Below, piece by piece: positions 48,924 through 57,572 of a DNA stretch of 64,000 nt (position 1 is its first letter; every line of letters starts with the position of its first letter). Both the position numbers and the translations under genes were made by a program. Source of the stretch: Pseudohalocynthiibacter aestuariivivens. Lineage in GTDB: Bacteria; Pseudomonadota; Alphaproteobacteria; Rhodobacterales; Rhodobacteraceae. The notes under the pieces are model-generated. The model was not told the origin of the DNA and did not search any database. It saw nothing but the letters and a program-made list of their open reading frames with translations. The stretch lies in the NCBI RefSeq assembly GCF_011040495.1, contig NZ_CP049039.1:1-64000 (forward strand), written 5' to 3'.

Positions 48924-51900
48924 CGAGAGAACGGCCGATCTGATCCGATCCGCCCCAGACCTTCCCGGCCTCGATCGAAATCGGTTGCCGGAACAACTGT
49001 CGCAAGCGTTTGCTGAGATCGTGTCTGCCCGCATCGCATTGCGCGATACCGAGACCCCTGCGGGCGACATCAGCGAGACCATCGCGTTCGCGCGTAAGCT
49101 TGCCGCGACCAATGAGGTGTTGGTTACGACGAGTCCTGAGCGCGAAAACCGTCGCGCTGCAAGCTTCGTGGCAGCGTCCGCGCATCAACTTGTTCATCAG
49201 GCCGAAGCTCTTCTCGGCTTGGCTTCGAGGACTACTACATTCACAGCGGACGCGATCAGTTCCGACGTCTCCGCAATGCTGCTTTTTTTGATCGCAGGCT
49301 CGTCTGCCGACGCCACCGAGGTCGCGCGGGCGCTTCGGTCACCGGCGGAAGATCGGCTTCAGCACGAACTCGTACTGAACCTCGGCTGGTTAGCGCGCGG
49401 AATGATTGGGACAATCCTTAACCAGGAGCGACGTCCGGTCACCGAGCTGGTCGCTGGCGAAGGCGTCGATGGCACGCGAGCCGCGAATGCGTTGTACCAT
49501 CGACTTCTCGAAGGCGTCCGTGCCCTCGCGGCTGTTTTGGGAGGCATTTCGGACGCGGATCGGGACCGACCTGCCGTGATCTTTCGTGGCGTCGCCAGGT
49601 CAGCGAGACCAGACGATGCCATTGCAATCGAAGGCTCGCCGCCGATGCCGATCGCCTCGTTTCCAGGTCCGTTCCACCTGGCGCGGCTTCTCGAAACGGC
49701 GACTTCGGCACTTCTCGAGGCGGCAGTCATCAATATCAACCCGCCGGACGGTGTGCCTGCGGATCGCTGGCATCATTCGATGGCACGAATCGCGAAGAAG
49801 AGGCCATACCTCTGGACTAACCATCTTGCCGCAATCAGGGGAGGCTATCTCGAACCGGGTACATCCTGTGCTGTTGGCTTTCCGACAGGCGCAGGTAAAT
49901 CGACTACCGCTCAACTGAAGATCCACGCAGCTCTCCTGCGAAACCTGAAGGTGGTTTTCCTCGCGCCGACCCATGCGCTGGTCGATCAGACGGCCCGGGA
50001 TCTGCGGGCCGCCTTCCCGAACACCAACGTTAAGGGACAGCGCGCAGAGGAGTTTGAGGAAGGCACGCTGCTCGAAGAGTTGCCTGACATACTCGTCATG
50101 ACCCCGGAGGCATGCCTCTACGCGAGTCACATTGAGCCTGATAGCTTCGCGGATGTCGGATTGCTGATCTTCGACGAATGCCATTTGATTCATCCGAAGA
50201 CTGACGGGGATCGGCGAGCCATCGACGCGATGCTCTGCCTAATTCGCTTCACGCGAATCGCCCCGGAGGCTGACCTCGTCCTCCTATCGGCGATGATGAA
50301 GAACACGGCAGAAATCGCTGAATGGCTTGGGGAGCTGACTGGGGGAGAACTGAAAGGGCGTCGATCAATCCCCCTTGACGACGTTTGGAAACCAACCCGG
50401 CAGTTGCGGGGCTGCGTCGTCTATCAGGCAAACGAAATCGAACATCTGAACCAGAAAATTGGGGAGGCGTGGAGGAATAAGACGACAAAATTTCCGCCTG
50501 TAGGGCTCAAGAGGGATCTACACGCGTCCCCATTAGGACTGTTCAGTCTTAAACAGACATGGGCCTCGATGAAACGCGACGATTACGCCCTGCTCTCGCT
50601 CTTGGATCATCAGGTTCTGCTGACGGCGAACAACTACTGGAGCCTAACCCCAAACTCGGGCGAGCTTGCGTCGCACATCGCGGCATCGGCATCAAAGGCT
50701 GGACTCCGGACCCTCGTCTTCTCCCAGTCAATCCCGAACGCATGGTCGATCGCCAAAAAGGCATCGGCGCTCATCGGCGCTCCACCGACCGAACTCACTA
50801 CAGCCGAAAAGGACCTATACGAAACGGCAGTCGATGAAATGGGCGACGCGGGCGATGTATATCTCGCCGTCGAGGACGGTCTTCTGCAAAGCGCTGCCAC
50901 GGCGCATCACGGCCTTTTGCTTCCCTACGAAAGAGATTTGGCGGAGAGGCTTTACGGTAGGGACGACGGCCTGCGGGTACTCGCAGCGACCCCGACCTTG
51001 GCGCAGGGGATGAATCTTCCTGCCGATTTGGTGATCATCGCTGAAGACAGCCGCTTTGATCGTGAAACGAACCGTCGCGATCTTCTCGATGCCGCTGCGT
51101 TGCTGAATGCCGCTGGGCGGGCAGGACGCGCGGGTCAAAGCGCGTCGGGTATCGTGCTGATTGTTCCTGGAAAGGTTGTTCCCCTGTCAGATGAAGAGGG
51201 AACGATTGGTGAGCAATGGACGCAGCTCCGGGAGGTCTTCAGCCAGTCCGATCAGTGCTTGGTGCTCGAGGATCCATTCGAAGCCGTCATGGACCGTGTC
51301 CATCACAAGGCGGAGGACGCCGGAGATCTGGAACGGTATGTCGTCAGCCGTCTAATGGAAACGCCCTCAGATGGCGAAGACGGAGGCTCGCCTCGGGTCG
51401 ATCTGTCCCGGAGCCTCACGGCGTTCCTAAAGCGTAAGGCGGGTGACGAACAGTGGGTCGCGAGCCGTACGGAGGCAGCCCTGTCTGTCATGTCCGGCGC
51501 CGATGAAGATGCTGTCGTGCTGGATCAGAGATACCGAGACCTCGCCTCCATGGTGGGTCTCCCAGAGGACGTGCTCAAAGCTTTGTCTGACGCGCTTGCA
51601 GACGCCCAAGATGACATGGCAAGCACGGTGGCCGGGATCTGCGAGTGGATGTTCTCATGGATGGAGGCCAATCCGGGTCACCTTTTCCGAATGATTAAGC
51701 CCTCGACCTTCGAAGATCTCTTTGGGAAGACCTATGGAGACCTGGCATCGGATGAAGAGAAAGCGAGGTACGCGGTTCCCAAGCTTGAGGCAACTCTGCG
51801 ACAATGGATGGACGGCGCGCCACTGAAAGAAATCCAGCAGACGATATCGCCGAATGGGGCTTCGGCGGAGTTCTCGCCTGACGCACGCAAGTTTGTCATT

Positions 51901-52263
51901 CGCATGATCCCCGACCTGGCGCACGTGATGGGTTTGCCTTCTCGTATGATGCAGATATTCACGCCAGGAGGATCTGAGCCGAATACGGTGGAGGGTGCGG
52001 GCCCACTCCTCCTCGCTCATGTCTGCGTTCGACGAGGGCTTCGAGATGCAGAGATGGCAGCATTTTCGATGTCGGGGGGAGCCTTGCCTCGAAGGGCGAC
52101 CCATCGGGCGTTCGATGAGGTACGCCCGCATGTGGCTGCAGCAGAAAGCGGCGAGACGCTCGAAAATCTTAAGGAAAGGGTTCGCGCGGGCAAGGACCTC
52201 AAGCAGGCAATAGAGGCGTTCTCGAAAATTGACCTGGGTCCGTTCGACAGCACCCAGTTGTGA
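48916..52263 (+). CDS. hamB: HamB-like Ski2-type helicase of a Hachiman/AbpAB-like defence pair
   Basis: A 1,115-residue superfamily 2 helicase from MYDERTADLI. Walker A FPTGAGKST is near residue 322, motif Ia FLAPTHALVDQTARDL, DECH in LLIFDECHLIHP near 419, motif V QGMNLPADLVII near 696 and motif VI AAGRAGRAG near 731. About 300 N-terminal residues precede the helicase core and ~370 follow, partly helical. Overlap with the nuclease gene implies a stoichiometric complex. Such helicases are thought to sense unusual DNA and license the nuclease. Confidence 0.8.
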   Translation: MYDERTADLIRSAPDLPGLDRNRLPEQLSQAFAEIVSARIALRDTETPAGDISETIAFARKLAATNEVLVTTSPERENRRAASFVAASAHQLVHQAEALLGLASRTTTFTADAISSDVSAMLLFLIAGSSADATEVARALRSPAEDRLQHELVLNLGWLARGMIGTILNQERRPVTELVAGEGVDGTRAANALYHRLLEGVRALAAVLGGISDADRDRPAVIFRGVARSARPDDAIAIEGSPPMPIASFPGPFHLARLLETATSALLEAAVININPPDGVPADRWHHSMARIAKKRPYLWTNHLAAIRGGYLEPGTSCAVGFPTGAGKSTTAQLKIHAALLRNLKVVFLAPTHALVDQTARDLRAAFPNTNVKGQRAEEFEEGTLLEELPDILVMTPEACLYASHIEPDSFADVGLLIFDECHLIHPKTDGDRRAIDAMLCLIRFTRIAPEADLVLLSAMMKNTAEIAEWLGELTGGELKGRRSIPLDDVWKPTRQLRGCVVYQANEIEHLNQKIGEAWRNKTTKFPPVGLKRDLHASPLGLFSLKQTWASMKRDDYALLSLLDHQVLLTANNYWSLTPNSGELASHIAASASKAGLRTLVFSQSIPNAWSIAKKASALIGAPPTELTTAEKDLYETAVDEMGDAGDVYLAVEDGLLQSAATAHHGLLLPYERDLAERLYGRDDGLRVLAATPTLAQGMNLPADLVIIAEDSRFDRETNRRDLLDAAALLNAAGRAGRAGQSASGIVLIVPGKVVPLSDEEGTIGEQWTQLREVFSQSDQCLVLEDPFEAVMDRVHHKAEDAGDLERYVVSRLMETPSDGEDGGSPRVDLSRSLTAFLKRKAGDEQWVASRTEAALSVMSGADEDAVVLDQRYRDLASMVGLPEDVLKALSDALADAQDDMASTVAGICEWMFSWMEANPGHLFRMIKPSTFEDLFGKTYGDLASDEEKARYAVPKLEATLRQWMDGAPLKEIQQTISPNGASAEFSPDARKFVIRMIPDLAHVMGLPSRMMQIFTPGGSEPNTVEGAGPLLLAHVCVRRGLRDAEMAAFSMSGGALPRRATHRAFDEVRPHVAAAESGETLENLKERVRAGKDLKQAIEAFSKIDLGPFDSTQL

Positions 52264-52933
52264 CAGAAGGGTACAGTGAGCGTCGAGCAGGCACATCGAA
52301 AGTCCGCTTTCCTGCCCATCATGTCGCATGCTGGAGTAGGTACTTTGTATAGCTGGCGGCGTTGTCGCCTGCACTTCAACCTTGGCTTAAGCCTTGCGGC
52401 CTCCCCTGCTCGGCTTCGCGTGTCGCAGGGGAGAACGGCCCTTCGGTCCGTCGCGCATTCGGCCATGCGGCCTCACCGCGGCGTCGCACCCAGGCCCCCG
52501 GTTTGCCCGCCTCGCGAGCACGTCCCTCCCCGGCCGCTACGCCGAATTGCGCTCTGGTCTGTTTTGGCCCGAGGCCAAAACGATCCCGCCGCTCCATCCG
52601 TCTCCCGCGTCCGGTCGGGCCGTTTGCCTGCTCGGGTCGGGCAAACCTACCGTCAAAACACACACACATGAGCGCGGAAGCATATCCTCCGGATGGCCCC
52701 CAAATCAGCCCGCGTCAAGGATCGCAAAACTTTTCGGCGAGGGCGGAGCCGGTGGCGCGGGGCGGTCCCGTGCGCAAGCGCGCGCATGTGTCGGGTGCCG
52801 CGCGCGGAAAACTTTTGCGCCCGGCAAGCCGGCGGCTGCGCCGTCCCTGACCCGGGCAGATTCGGAAACCAGGCATTCGGCCATGCCCCCACACTCACGT
52901 GGTGGCTCAATAACCGAACACTGGAGTCCAGAC
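52264..52933. other. GC-rich non-coding region upstream of the interrupted DUF2493 gene
   Basis: About 670 bases with no convincing gene despite open frames, which are by-products of high GC. It carries the direct repeat GCATTCGGCCATGC (52455-52468 and 52873-52886), a GTTTTGGCCCGAGGCCAAAAC dyad near 52560, and the inverted repeat at 52723-52819. It may hold leaders or regulatory structures of the backbone. The HamAB cassette ends at its left side. Confidence 0.45.
52723..52819. repeat. Long-range inverted repeat CGCAAAACTTTTCGGCG / CGCGGAAAACTTTTGCG
   Basis: The 17-mers at 52723-52739 and 52803-52819 are inverted repeats with two mismatches, separated by 63 GC-rich bases. The core AAAACTTTT is almost self-complementary, so each arm can also fold or bind a dimeric protein alone. 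A binding site pair or cruciform is possible; no protein can be assigned. Confidence 0.5.
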
Positions 52934-53003
52934 ATGGCTTACGACACCGCAAACACCTACGAGACCATCGAGCTTTTCGGACTGACCGAGAAGGACGCGC
53001 AGC
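52934..53003 (+). pseudogene. 5' fragment of a DUF2493-family gene, split by IS66
   Basis: The codons MAYDTANTYETIELFGLTEK, then DAQ, run into the IS66 left end at 53004. With the IS and one 8-base target copy removed, GAC GCG CAG joins CTG CCG in the same frame at 55416, giving …EKDAQLPIPEDHILTDC…. The gene was therefore intact before the insertion. This fragment alone encodes only 23 residues. Confidence 0.85.
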
Positions 53004-53019
53004 GTAAGCGGTGCGCTGG

Positions 53020-54543
53020 TCACACGGGTCTGACGTAATTCCAGGGCAGCAGTTTGTTGATGTCCGTTTGCTTGTGTCCTTCGGCGATGGCGGTGAGAAC
53101 AGCTGACAGATAGCCGTGAGGTTCGATCTCGTTGAGTTTGCAGGTTTCGATCAGGGAGGCGATGACGGCCCAGTTTTGCGCCCCAGCGTCGTGCCCGGCG
53201 AAGAGCGCGTTTTTGCGGTTGAGCGCAATTGGACGGATCGTCCGCTCGACGGCATTGGAATCCAGTTCGATGCGACCATCGCTGAGGAACAGGATCAGCC
53301 CATCCCAGTATTTGGCGATGTATTTCAGGGCCTCACCGGTCGGCGATTTTGCTGAGACGCGGGCGCGGTTTTGGACAAGCCATAGCTCGAAGGCGTCGAT
53401 GATGGGTTTTGAGCGGTCCTGTCGCGCGGCGAGCCGTTGCTCGGCAGTCTGACCGCGCAGATCTTTTTCGATGCGATAGAGCGCCTGGATTTGCGCCAAG
53501 CCTTCCTGCGCGATTGGTGCCGCGCCAGATTGGGTAACATCATGCAGCTTGCGGCGGGCATGCGCCCAGCAATAAGCCAGTGTCACATCCTGAGCAGGCC
53601 GTTTCAGCAGGCGGTTGTAACCAGCATAGCCATCGACCTGCAGGGTGCCGCTGAAGCTTTTCAAAATATCTTCTGCATGCTGACCGGATCGCCCCGGTGC
53701 ATATGTGAAGGCGACACCGGGGGGATCATCACCACCCCAAGGCCTGTCATCGCGGGCAAGGGCCCAGAAGTATCCTGTTTTGGTGCGTTTGCGCCCAGGT
53801 GCCAGAACCGGCGCGGGCGTCTCATCCATGAAGAGCTTGGTCGAGTGCTTCAGATCGGCCATCAGGGCATCATAAATGGGGGTCAATTCGAACGCCGATT
53901 TGCCCACCCATGCGGCCAAGGTCGAGCGATCCAGATTAATGCCTTGACGGCTGTAAATCTGTGCTTGTCGATAGAGCGGCAAGTGATCAGCGTATTTAGA
54001 GACCAATACATGCGCCAGCGTGGCCTCGGTTGGCATGCCGCCTGCAATGATGTGGGCCAGTGCCGGAGCTTGGGTGATCCCACCCTCACAGGAGCGGCAG
54101 GCGTATTTGGGTCGCCGGGTAACAATCACGCGGAACTGGGCAGGGATAATGTCCAGCCTTTCGCTGACATCCTCGCCAATGACATGACGCTCGGCGCCGC
54201 AGGCGCAGAAGACATCAGGTTCAATGATCACTTCCACCCGCTCCAGATGCTTGGGCAGTGAACCACGATTGCTCTGACGCGGCTTTGCTGGCCGCACGGG
54301 CGCGGTGCGCTCATCCGCATCAATCTCGGCTTTCACCTGTGCGATGGCCGTCTCGATGTCTTCGAGTTCCAACTCGTATTGGGCCGGATCGATCTTCTCG
54401 GATTTGGCACCAAACAGTGCCTTCTTGAAGGAGGCAACCAAGGCCTCAAGCCGCGCATTCTGATCCTGCTGCGCACGGATAATCGCCTTCAGTTCGGCGA
54501 TATCATCGGGCAATTTGTCAGGCACAGTCATGCCTGTTCCCAT
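53020..54543 (-). CDS. tnpC: IS66 TnpC transposase (intact)
   Basis: From MGTGMTVPDKLPDD (ATG 54543; an ATG 12 bases later is possible) this is a 507-residue IS66 transposase. A coiled coil (DIAELKAIIRAQQDQNARLEAL) precedes the zinc finger (CACGAERH, then CRSCEGG) and the DDE core with LFMDETPAPVL, LQVDGYAGYNRLL and LDSNAVERTIRPIAL. The usual tail MLPWNY-like (INKLLPWNYVRPV) is present and its stop lies inside the left inverted repeat. No frameshift is seen. Confidence 0.93.
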   Translation of the reverse strand: MGTGMTVPDKLPDDIAELKAIIRAQQDQNARLEALVASFKKALFGAKSEKIDPAQYELELEDIETAIAQVKAEIDADERTAPVRPAKPRQSNRGSLPKHLERVEVIIEPDVFCACGAERHVIGEDVSERLDIIPAQFRVIVTRRPKYACRSCEGGITQAPALAHIIAGGMPTEATLAHVLVSKYADHLPLYRQAQIYSRQGINLDRSTLAAWVGKSAFELTPIYDALMADLKHSTKLFMDETPAPVLAPGRKRTKTGYFWALARDDRPWGGDDPPGVAFTYAPGRSGQHAEDILKSFSGTLQVDGYAGYNRLLKRPAQDVTLAYCWAHARRKLHDVTQSGAAPIAQEGLAQIQALYRIEKDLRGQTAEQRLAARQDRSKPIIDAFELWLVQNRARVSAKSPTGEALKYIAKYWDGLILFLSDGRIELDSNAVERTIRPIALNRKNALFAGHDAGAQNWAVIASLIETCKLNEIEPHGYLSAVLTAIAEGHKQTDINKLLPWNYVRPV

Positions 54544-54586
54544 AACAAAACAAGGGCAGAATGGCCCGTGCAAACGTGCCAGTGAG

Positions 54587-54940
54587 TCACTCCGCCGCAG
54601 CAGGAGCCGCCACCTCCAAAGGCCGTACACGCCGCCAATCCAAACCCGCGAACAGCGCTTCAAACTGGGCAGGTTCCAGGCGCATCACCCCATTCTTGAT
54701 TGCAGGCCATTTAAAGCTGTTATCTTCAAGCCGCTTATACGCCATCACCAGACCGCTGCCGTCCCAATAGATCATCTTCAGCCGATCCGCCCGCTTGGCC
54801 CGGAAGACATAGACCGACCCATCAAAAGGCTTTTGGCGCAATTGGCTTTGCACCAAGGCGGCCAGCCCGTCATGACCTTTGCGGAAGTCCACAGGATCGC
54901 TGGCCACAAAAATCCGCACCTTGTGGGATGGCGTGATCAC
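54587..54940 (-). CDS. tnpB: IS66 TnpB (Orf2 family) protein
   Basis: A 117-residue Orf2-family protein with VRIFVASDPVDFRKGHDGLA near the start and VYVFRAKRADRLKMIYWDGSG in the middle. It overlaps tnpA by 4 bases and precedes tnpC, the normal order. It is full length and needed for IS66 transposition, with its biochemical role unsettled. Confidence 0.93.
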   Translation of the reverse strand: MITPSHKVRIFVASDPVDFRKGHDGLAALVQSQLRQKPFDGSVYVFRAKRADRLKMIYWDGSGLVMAYKRLEDNSFKWPAIKNGVMRLEPAQFEALFAGLDWRRVRPLEVAAPAAAE

Positions 54941-55338
54941 GTTGCCAAAGCCCGCGCGATCTCGCCGATCCGCGCCGCTGGCGTCGCGGAATCAAGACGA
55001 ATGGTGACATCGCCTTTGATCACATCAATCGTGCCGGAGGATGTCGCCGCCAGAGGCTGGACCGCAGGTGCAGGCGTCTCAATCTCAACAGGCACAAAAT
55101 CCATGCCGTCCAAATTGGGCAAAACCAGTTTGCCCTGTCGCGCCATGCGCCGCCAATCAGACACAGTGCTGGGGATCAACTCATACCGCTTCGCAACCGC
55201 GTTGACTGTCTCGCCTTCAATCAACGTCTCCGCCACGATCCGAGCCTTCAACTCAGACGGCCAATTCCGCTTACCGTCCGCACGGCGCGGCACCCTTGCC
55301 AGAAACTCGCTTGTAGCTCCCATCGAGAAACTCCCCAC
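54937..55338 (-). CDS. tnpA: IS66 TnpA, helix-turn-helix protein
   Basis: A 133-residue protein with the transposase helix-turn-helix: WPSELKARIVAETLIEGETV, then NAVAKRYELIPSTVSDWRRM. The C-terminal part ends GDVTIRLDSATPAARIGEIARALAT. It starts the IS66 operon about 70 bases inside the right end and overlaps tnpB by 4 bases. Several N-terminal Met/Gly residues could serve as alternative starts. Confidence 0.9.
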   Translation of the reverse strand: MGSFSMGATSEFLARVPRRADGKRNWPSELKARIVAETLIEGETVNAVAKRYELIPSTVSDWRRMARQGKLVLPNLDGMDFVPVEIETPAPAVQPLAATSSGTIDVIKGDVTIRLDSATPAARIGEIARALAT

Positions 55339-55407
55339 AAAACAAAGAAGCCTCTGAATCGCAGATCAGGCGCTATCCCGTAAGTGTGGGGGCGGCGCAC
55401 CGCTTAC

Positions 55408-56275
55408 CGCGCAGCTGCCGATCCCGGAAGATCACATCCTGACCGACTGCATCATCCGCGAGAGCTTCGAGGTTTTGCTCGGGCAGCTGCGCGGGACCGG
55501 ACTTGAAGCAGAAATCGAACCGCTGGCCCATGGGCTCGCTACGATCCTGCAGCGCCGCAAGGTGGCACTCGGCAAGGAGGTCGACCGCACCGCTGACAAG
55601 ATCGGCGCGCTGGCAAAATCCCATGACGGATCGGAGATCGCCGAGACCGCGCTCGAAGAGGCGCAGGCGCGCTTTCTGCAGCTGCGCGAGATTGTCAGCG
55701 CCATCGAGGTGATGAGCGAGGCGGCGGCGGAATGCTACGAGATCGAGACGGGCCACGCCTTCATTCCGGCAGCCGGGTCGCGCGCAAGCGTCCGGGCGCA
55801 AGAGACCGGGGCGGTCTTCGAGGCGCGGCAGCTCCTGGAGCAGCACGACCGTGAGACTGCCGAGAAATCGAAAGTCGAGGGGGTGCCCCTGATCGTCTCA
55901 GGCGCCACCGACTGGACCGATGTCGATGTGATCTTCAACACGCTCGACAAGGTTCGCGAACGGATCAAGCAGAACCGCAACCAGGAGATCTTCCTCTGCC
56001 ACAAGGGTGGCAAGCACGGGGCGGAGATGATTGCGGCTCGGTGGGCCCGGGCACGCGGGATAGCACAAGCGCGCTTCGATCCGCGCTGGTCCGCGCATGG
56101 GCGGGCGGCACCGTTCAAGTGCAACGATGAGATGCTGGACGACAAGTTCGCGGCGACGGGGGTTGTACTCTTCGGTGGCAATGGGGTCGCGCTGAACCTC
56201 GGGCAGAAGGCGGAAGCAAAAGGCCTGACGGTCATGCGGGTTGCGGACCCGGCGAAAAAGACCGCCGAGATTTGA
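55408..56275 (+). pseudogene. 3' part of the DUF2493-family gene split by IS66
   Basis: The frame continues after the IS: LPIPEDHILTDCIIRESFEV, a helical middle, then the DUF2493/SLOG-type Rossmann region (VPLIVSGATDWTDVDVIFNTL, EIFLCHKGGKHGAEMIAARWA, VVLFGGNGVALNLGQKAEAK). Such proteins may bind nucleotide-type ligands. About 286 residues remain, so the SLOG domain is whole and could still be translated from an internal start. Without the insertion the protein would be ~310 residues. Its 3' end is duplicated at 57428-57572. Confidence 0.85.
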
Positions 56276-56320
56276 ATTGAGAGGGTCGCCTTCGGGCGGC
56301 CCTTTCGTCGTTTCTCATGG
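56177..56320 (+). repeat. First copy of a ~144-bp repeat: DUF2493 3' end and leader downstream
   Basis: The last 33 codons of the DUF2493 gene and the following hairpin-rich GGTCGCCTTCGGGCGGCCCTTTCGTC up to CTCATGG (56320) recur at 57428-57572 at about 85% identity over the coding part (13 differences in 99 bases). The nucleotidyltransferase gene lies exactly between the copies. Confidence 0.85.
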
Positions 56321-56373
56321 GCGTGACAGTACCCAGAGAGTTATGCCTAGCAATTTTATGTTTTGATAGGTAT

Positions 56374-57423
56374 ATGCGTGCCAAGCAAAACTTTGAAATG
56401 ATTGGCATGACCCCACTCAGCAGCATCGCGATGAGCGCCTATACCGACCTGGTGCGTCTCCTGAAGGACGACGCTTTGTCCGGTGTGGAAGGCAAACCAA
56501 CGCTCAAGGAGCGCGGCGACAAGGCCTATTGGTACGCTGCCCGCCGTGTCGGAACCGAGATGCGCTTCATCTATATCGGCGAAGACAGCGACGAGACGCG
56601 TGCACGTATCGACCGGATTGAGGAGCTGCGCGCGACCGCCAAGGATCGGCAGGCAGAACGGTCTCGGCTTGTTCGGCTCCTGCGCGCCGAAGGCATGACC
56701 CCCACCGACCGGGCAACCGGGTCCATCCTGTCGGCGATGGCGGCAGCCGGGACTTTCCGTTTGGGTGGCACCATCGTTGGAACCAATGCGTTTCGCCTCT
56801 ATGAAGGCGAGCTTGGTATCCGTCTGCCCATTGGCGGTATGGCCAACACCGGCGACATCGACATCGCCCAGTTCGAAAAGCTGAGCGTGGCGCTGCAAGA
56901 TCAGGTTGACCCGGGTCTGGCGGAGACCTTCTCGGCGCTCAAATTTGATCCCCTACCGGCGCTTGACCAAGGCCGGACCTGGCGATGGGCCCAGGGTGGC
57001 AGTGGCCAGCTGGTCGAGTTTCTCACACCGGCCTTCGGAGATGAGACCATCCGTGATTTGCCCGCCTTGGGCGTGAACGCCCAAGGATTGAACTATCTCA
57101 ATTTCCTGATCGCCGAGCCGATCCATGCGGCGGCGATCTATCGATCCGGCATACTCGTACAGGTCCCGCGTCCAGAGCGCTATGCGATCCACAAACTGAT
57201 CGTTGCTGATCGGCGGCGTGACGGGGCAGGCAGCCTCAAGTCTGCCAAGGACCGCGAGCAGGCGGCCTTTCTGATCGAAGCGATGGCCGAGGACCGCCCC
57301 GATGACCTGGCCCGCGCCTATGCCGCTGCTCTGGAAGTTGGCCCGCGCTGGCGGGAGCATATCGGGAACTCCCTGACCCGGATGCCTGAGACGAAAACAA
57401 TCCTCGACGGGTTGGGCACGTAA
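56374..57423 (+). CDS. GSU2403-type nucleotidyltransferase-fold protein
   Basis: About 349 residues from MRAKQNFEMIGMTPLS (ATG 56398 is a possible later start). The region RLGGTIVGTNAFRLYEGELG, then NTGDIDIAQFEKLS, carries the GS/G…DxD pattern of a nucleotidyltransferase fold as in the GSU2403 family; DIDIAQ is the likely metal-binding motif. Some members of this fold are toxins or act in defence, but the target is unknown. The leader (56330-56373) is AT-rich, unlike its surroundings, and the gene is bracketed by the DUF2493 3'-end repeat, so it looks acquired. Confidence 0.72.
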   Translation: MRAKQNFEMIGMTPLSSIAMSAYTDLVRLLKDDALSGVEGKPTLKERGDKAYWYAARRVGTEMRFIYIGEDSDETRARIDRIEELRATAKDRQAERSRLVRLLRAEGMTPTDRATGSILSAMAAAGTFRLGGTIVGTNAFRLYEGELGIRLPIGGMANTGDIDIAQFEKLSVALQDQVDPGLAETFSALKFDPLPALDQGRTWRWAQGGSGQLVEFLTPAFGDETIRDLPALGVNAQGLNYLNFLIAEPIHAAAIYRSGILVQVPRPERYAIHKLIVADRRRDGAGSLKSAKDREQAAFLIEAMAEDRPDDLARAYAAALEVGPRWREHIGNSLTRMPETKTILDGLGT

Positions 57424-57427
57424 TCGC

Positions 57428-57526
57428 GGCAACGGGGTCGCGCTGAACCTCGGACAGAAGGCGGAAGCGAAAGGCCTGACGGTCATGCGGGTTGCGGATT
57501 CGGCGAAGAAGGCGTCGCAGGATTGA
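57428..57526 (+). pseudogene. Second copy of the DUF2493 3' end (33 codons)
   Basis: The frame GNGVALNLGQKAEAKGLTVM, then RVADSAKKASQD and a stop, is a diverged duplicate of the DUF2493 C-terminus at 56177-56275. It begins 5 bases after the nucleotidyltransferase stop, without a start codon of its own. The similarity continues non-coding to 57572. It is a remnant left by whatever event inserted the nucleotidyltransferase gene. Confidence 0.85.
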
Positions 57527-57572
57527 AGAGAGGGGGTCGCGCTTGGCGCGGCCCTTTCGTCATGTCTCATGG

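Larger units (their letters stand above)
53004..55407 (-). mobile_element. Complete IS66-family insertion sequence with 8-bp target duplication
   Basis: Ends are GTAAGCGGTGCGC at 53004 and its inverse GCGCACCGCTTAC ending 55407. The same 8-mer CGCGCAGC flanks both sides (52996-53003 and 55408-55415), the duplication size expected for IS66. The 2,404-base element carries intact tnpA, tnpB and tnpC on the minus strand. It is a different IS66 from the one at 10139-12971 (different ends and proteins) and looks capable of transposition. Confidence 0.95.

Noticed and set aside
52394..53038. Long open frames in the GC-rich gap before DUF2493 (up to 214 codons)
   Set aside because: All six frames stay open because of the high GC content. 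The products are Arg/Pro-rich with no folded look, and the end runs across the IS66 boundary.
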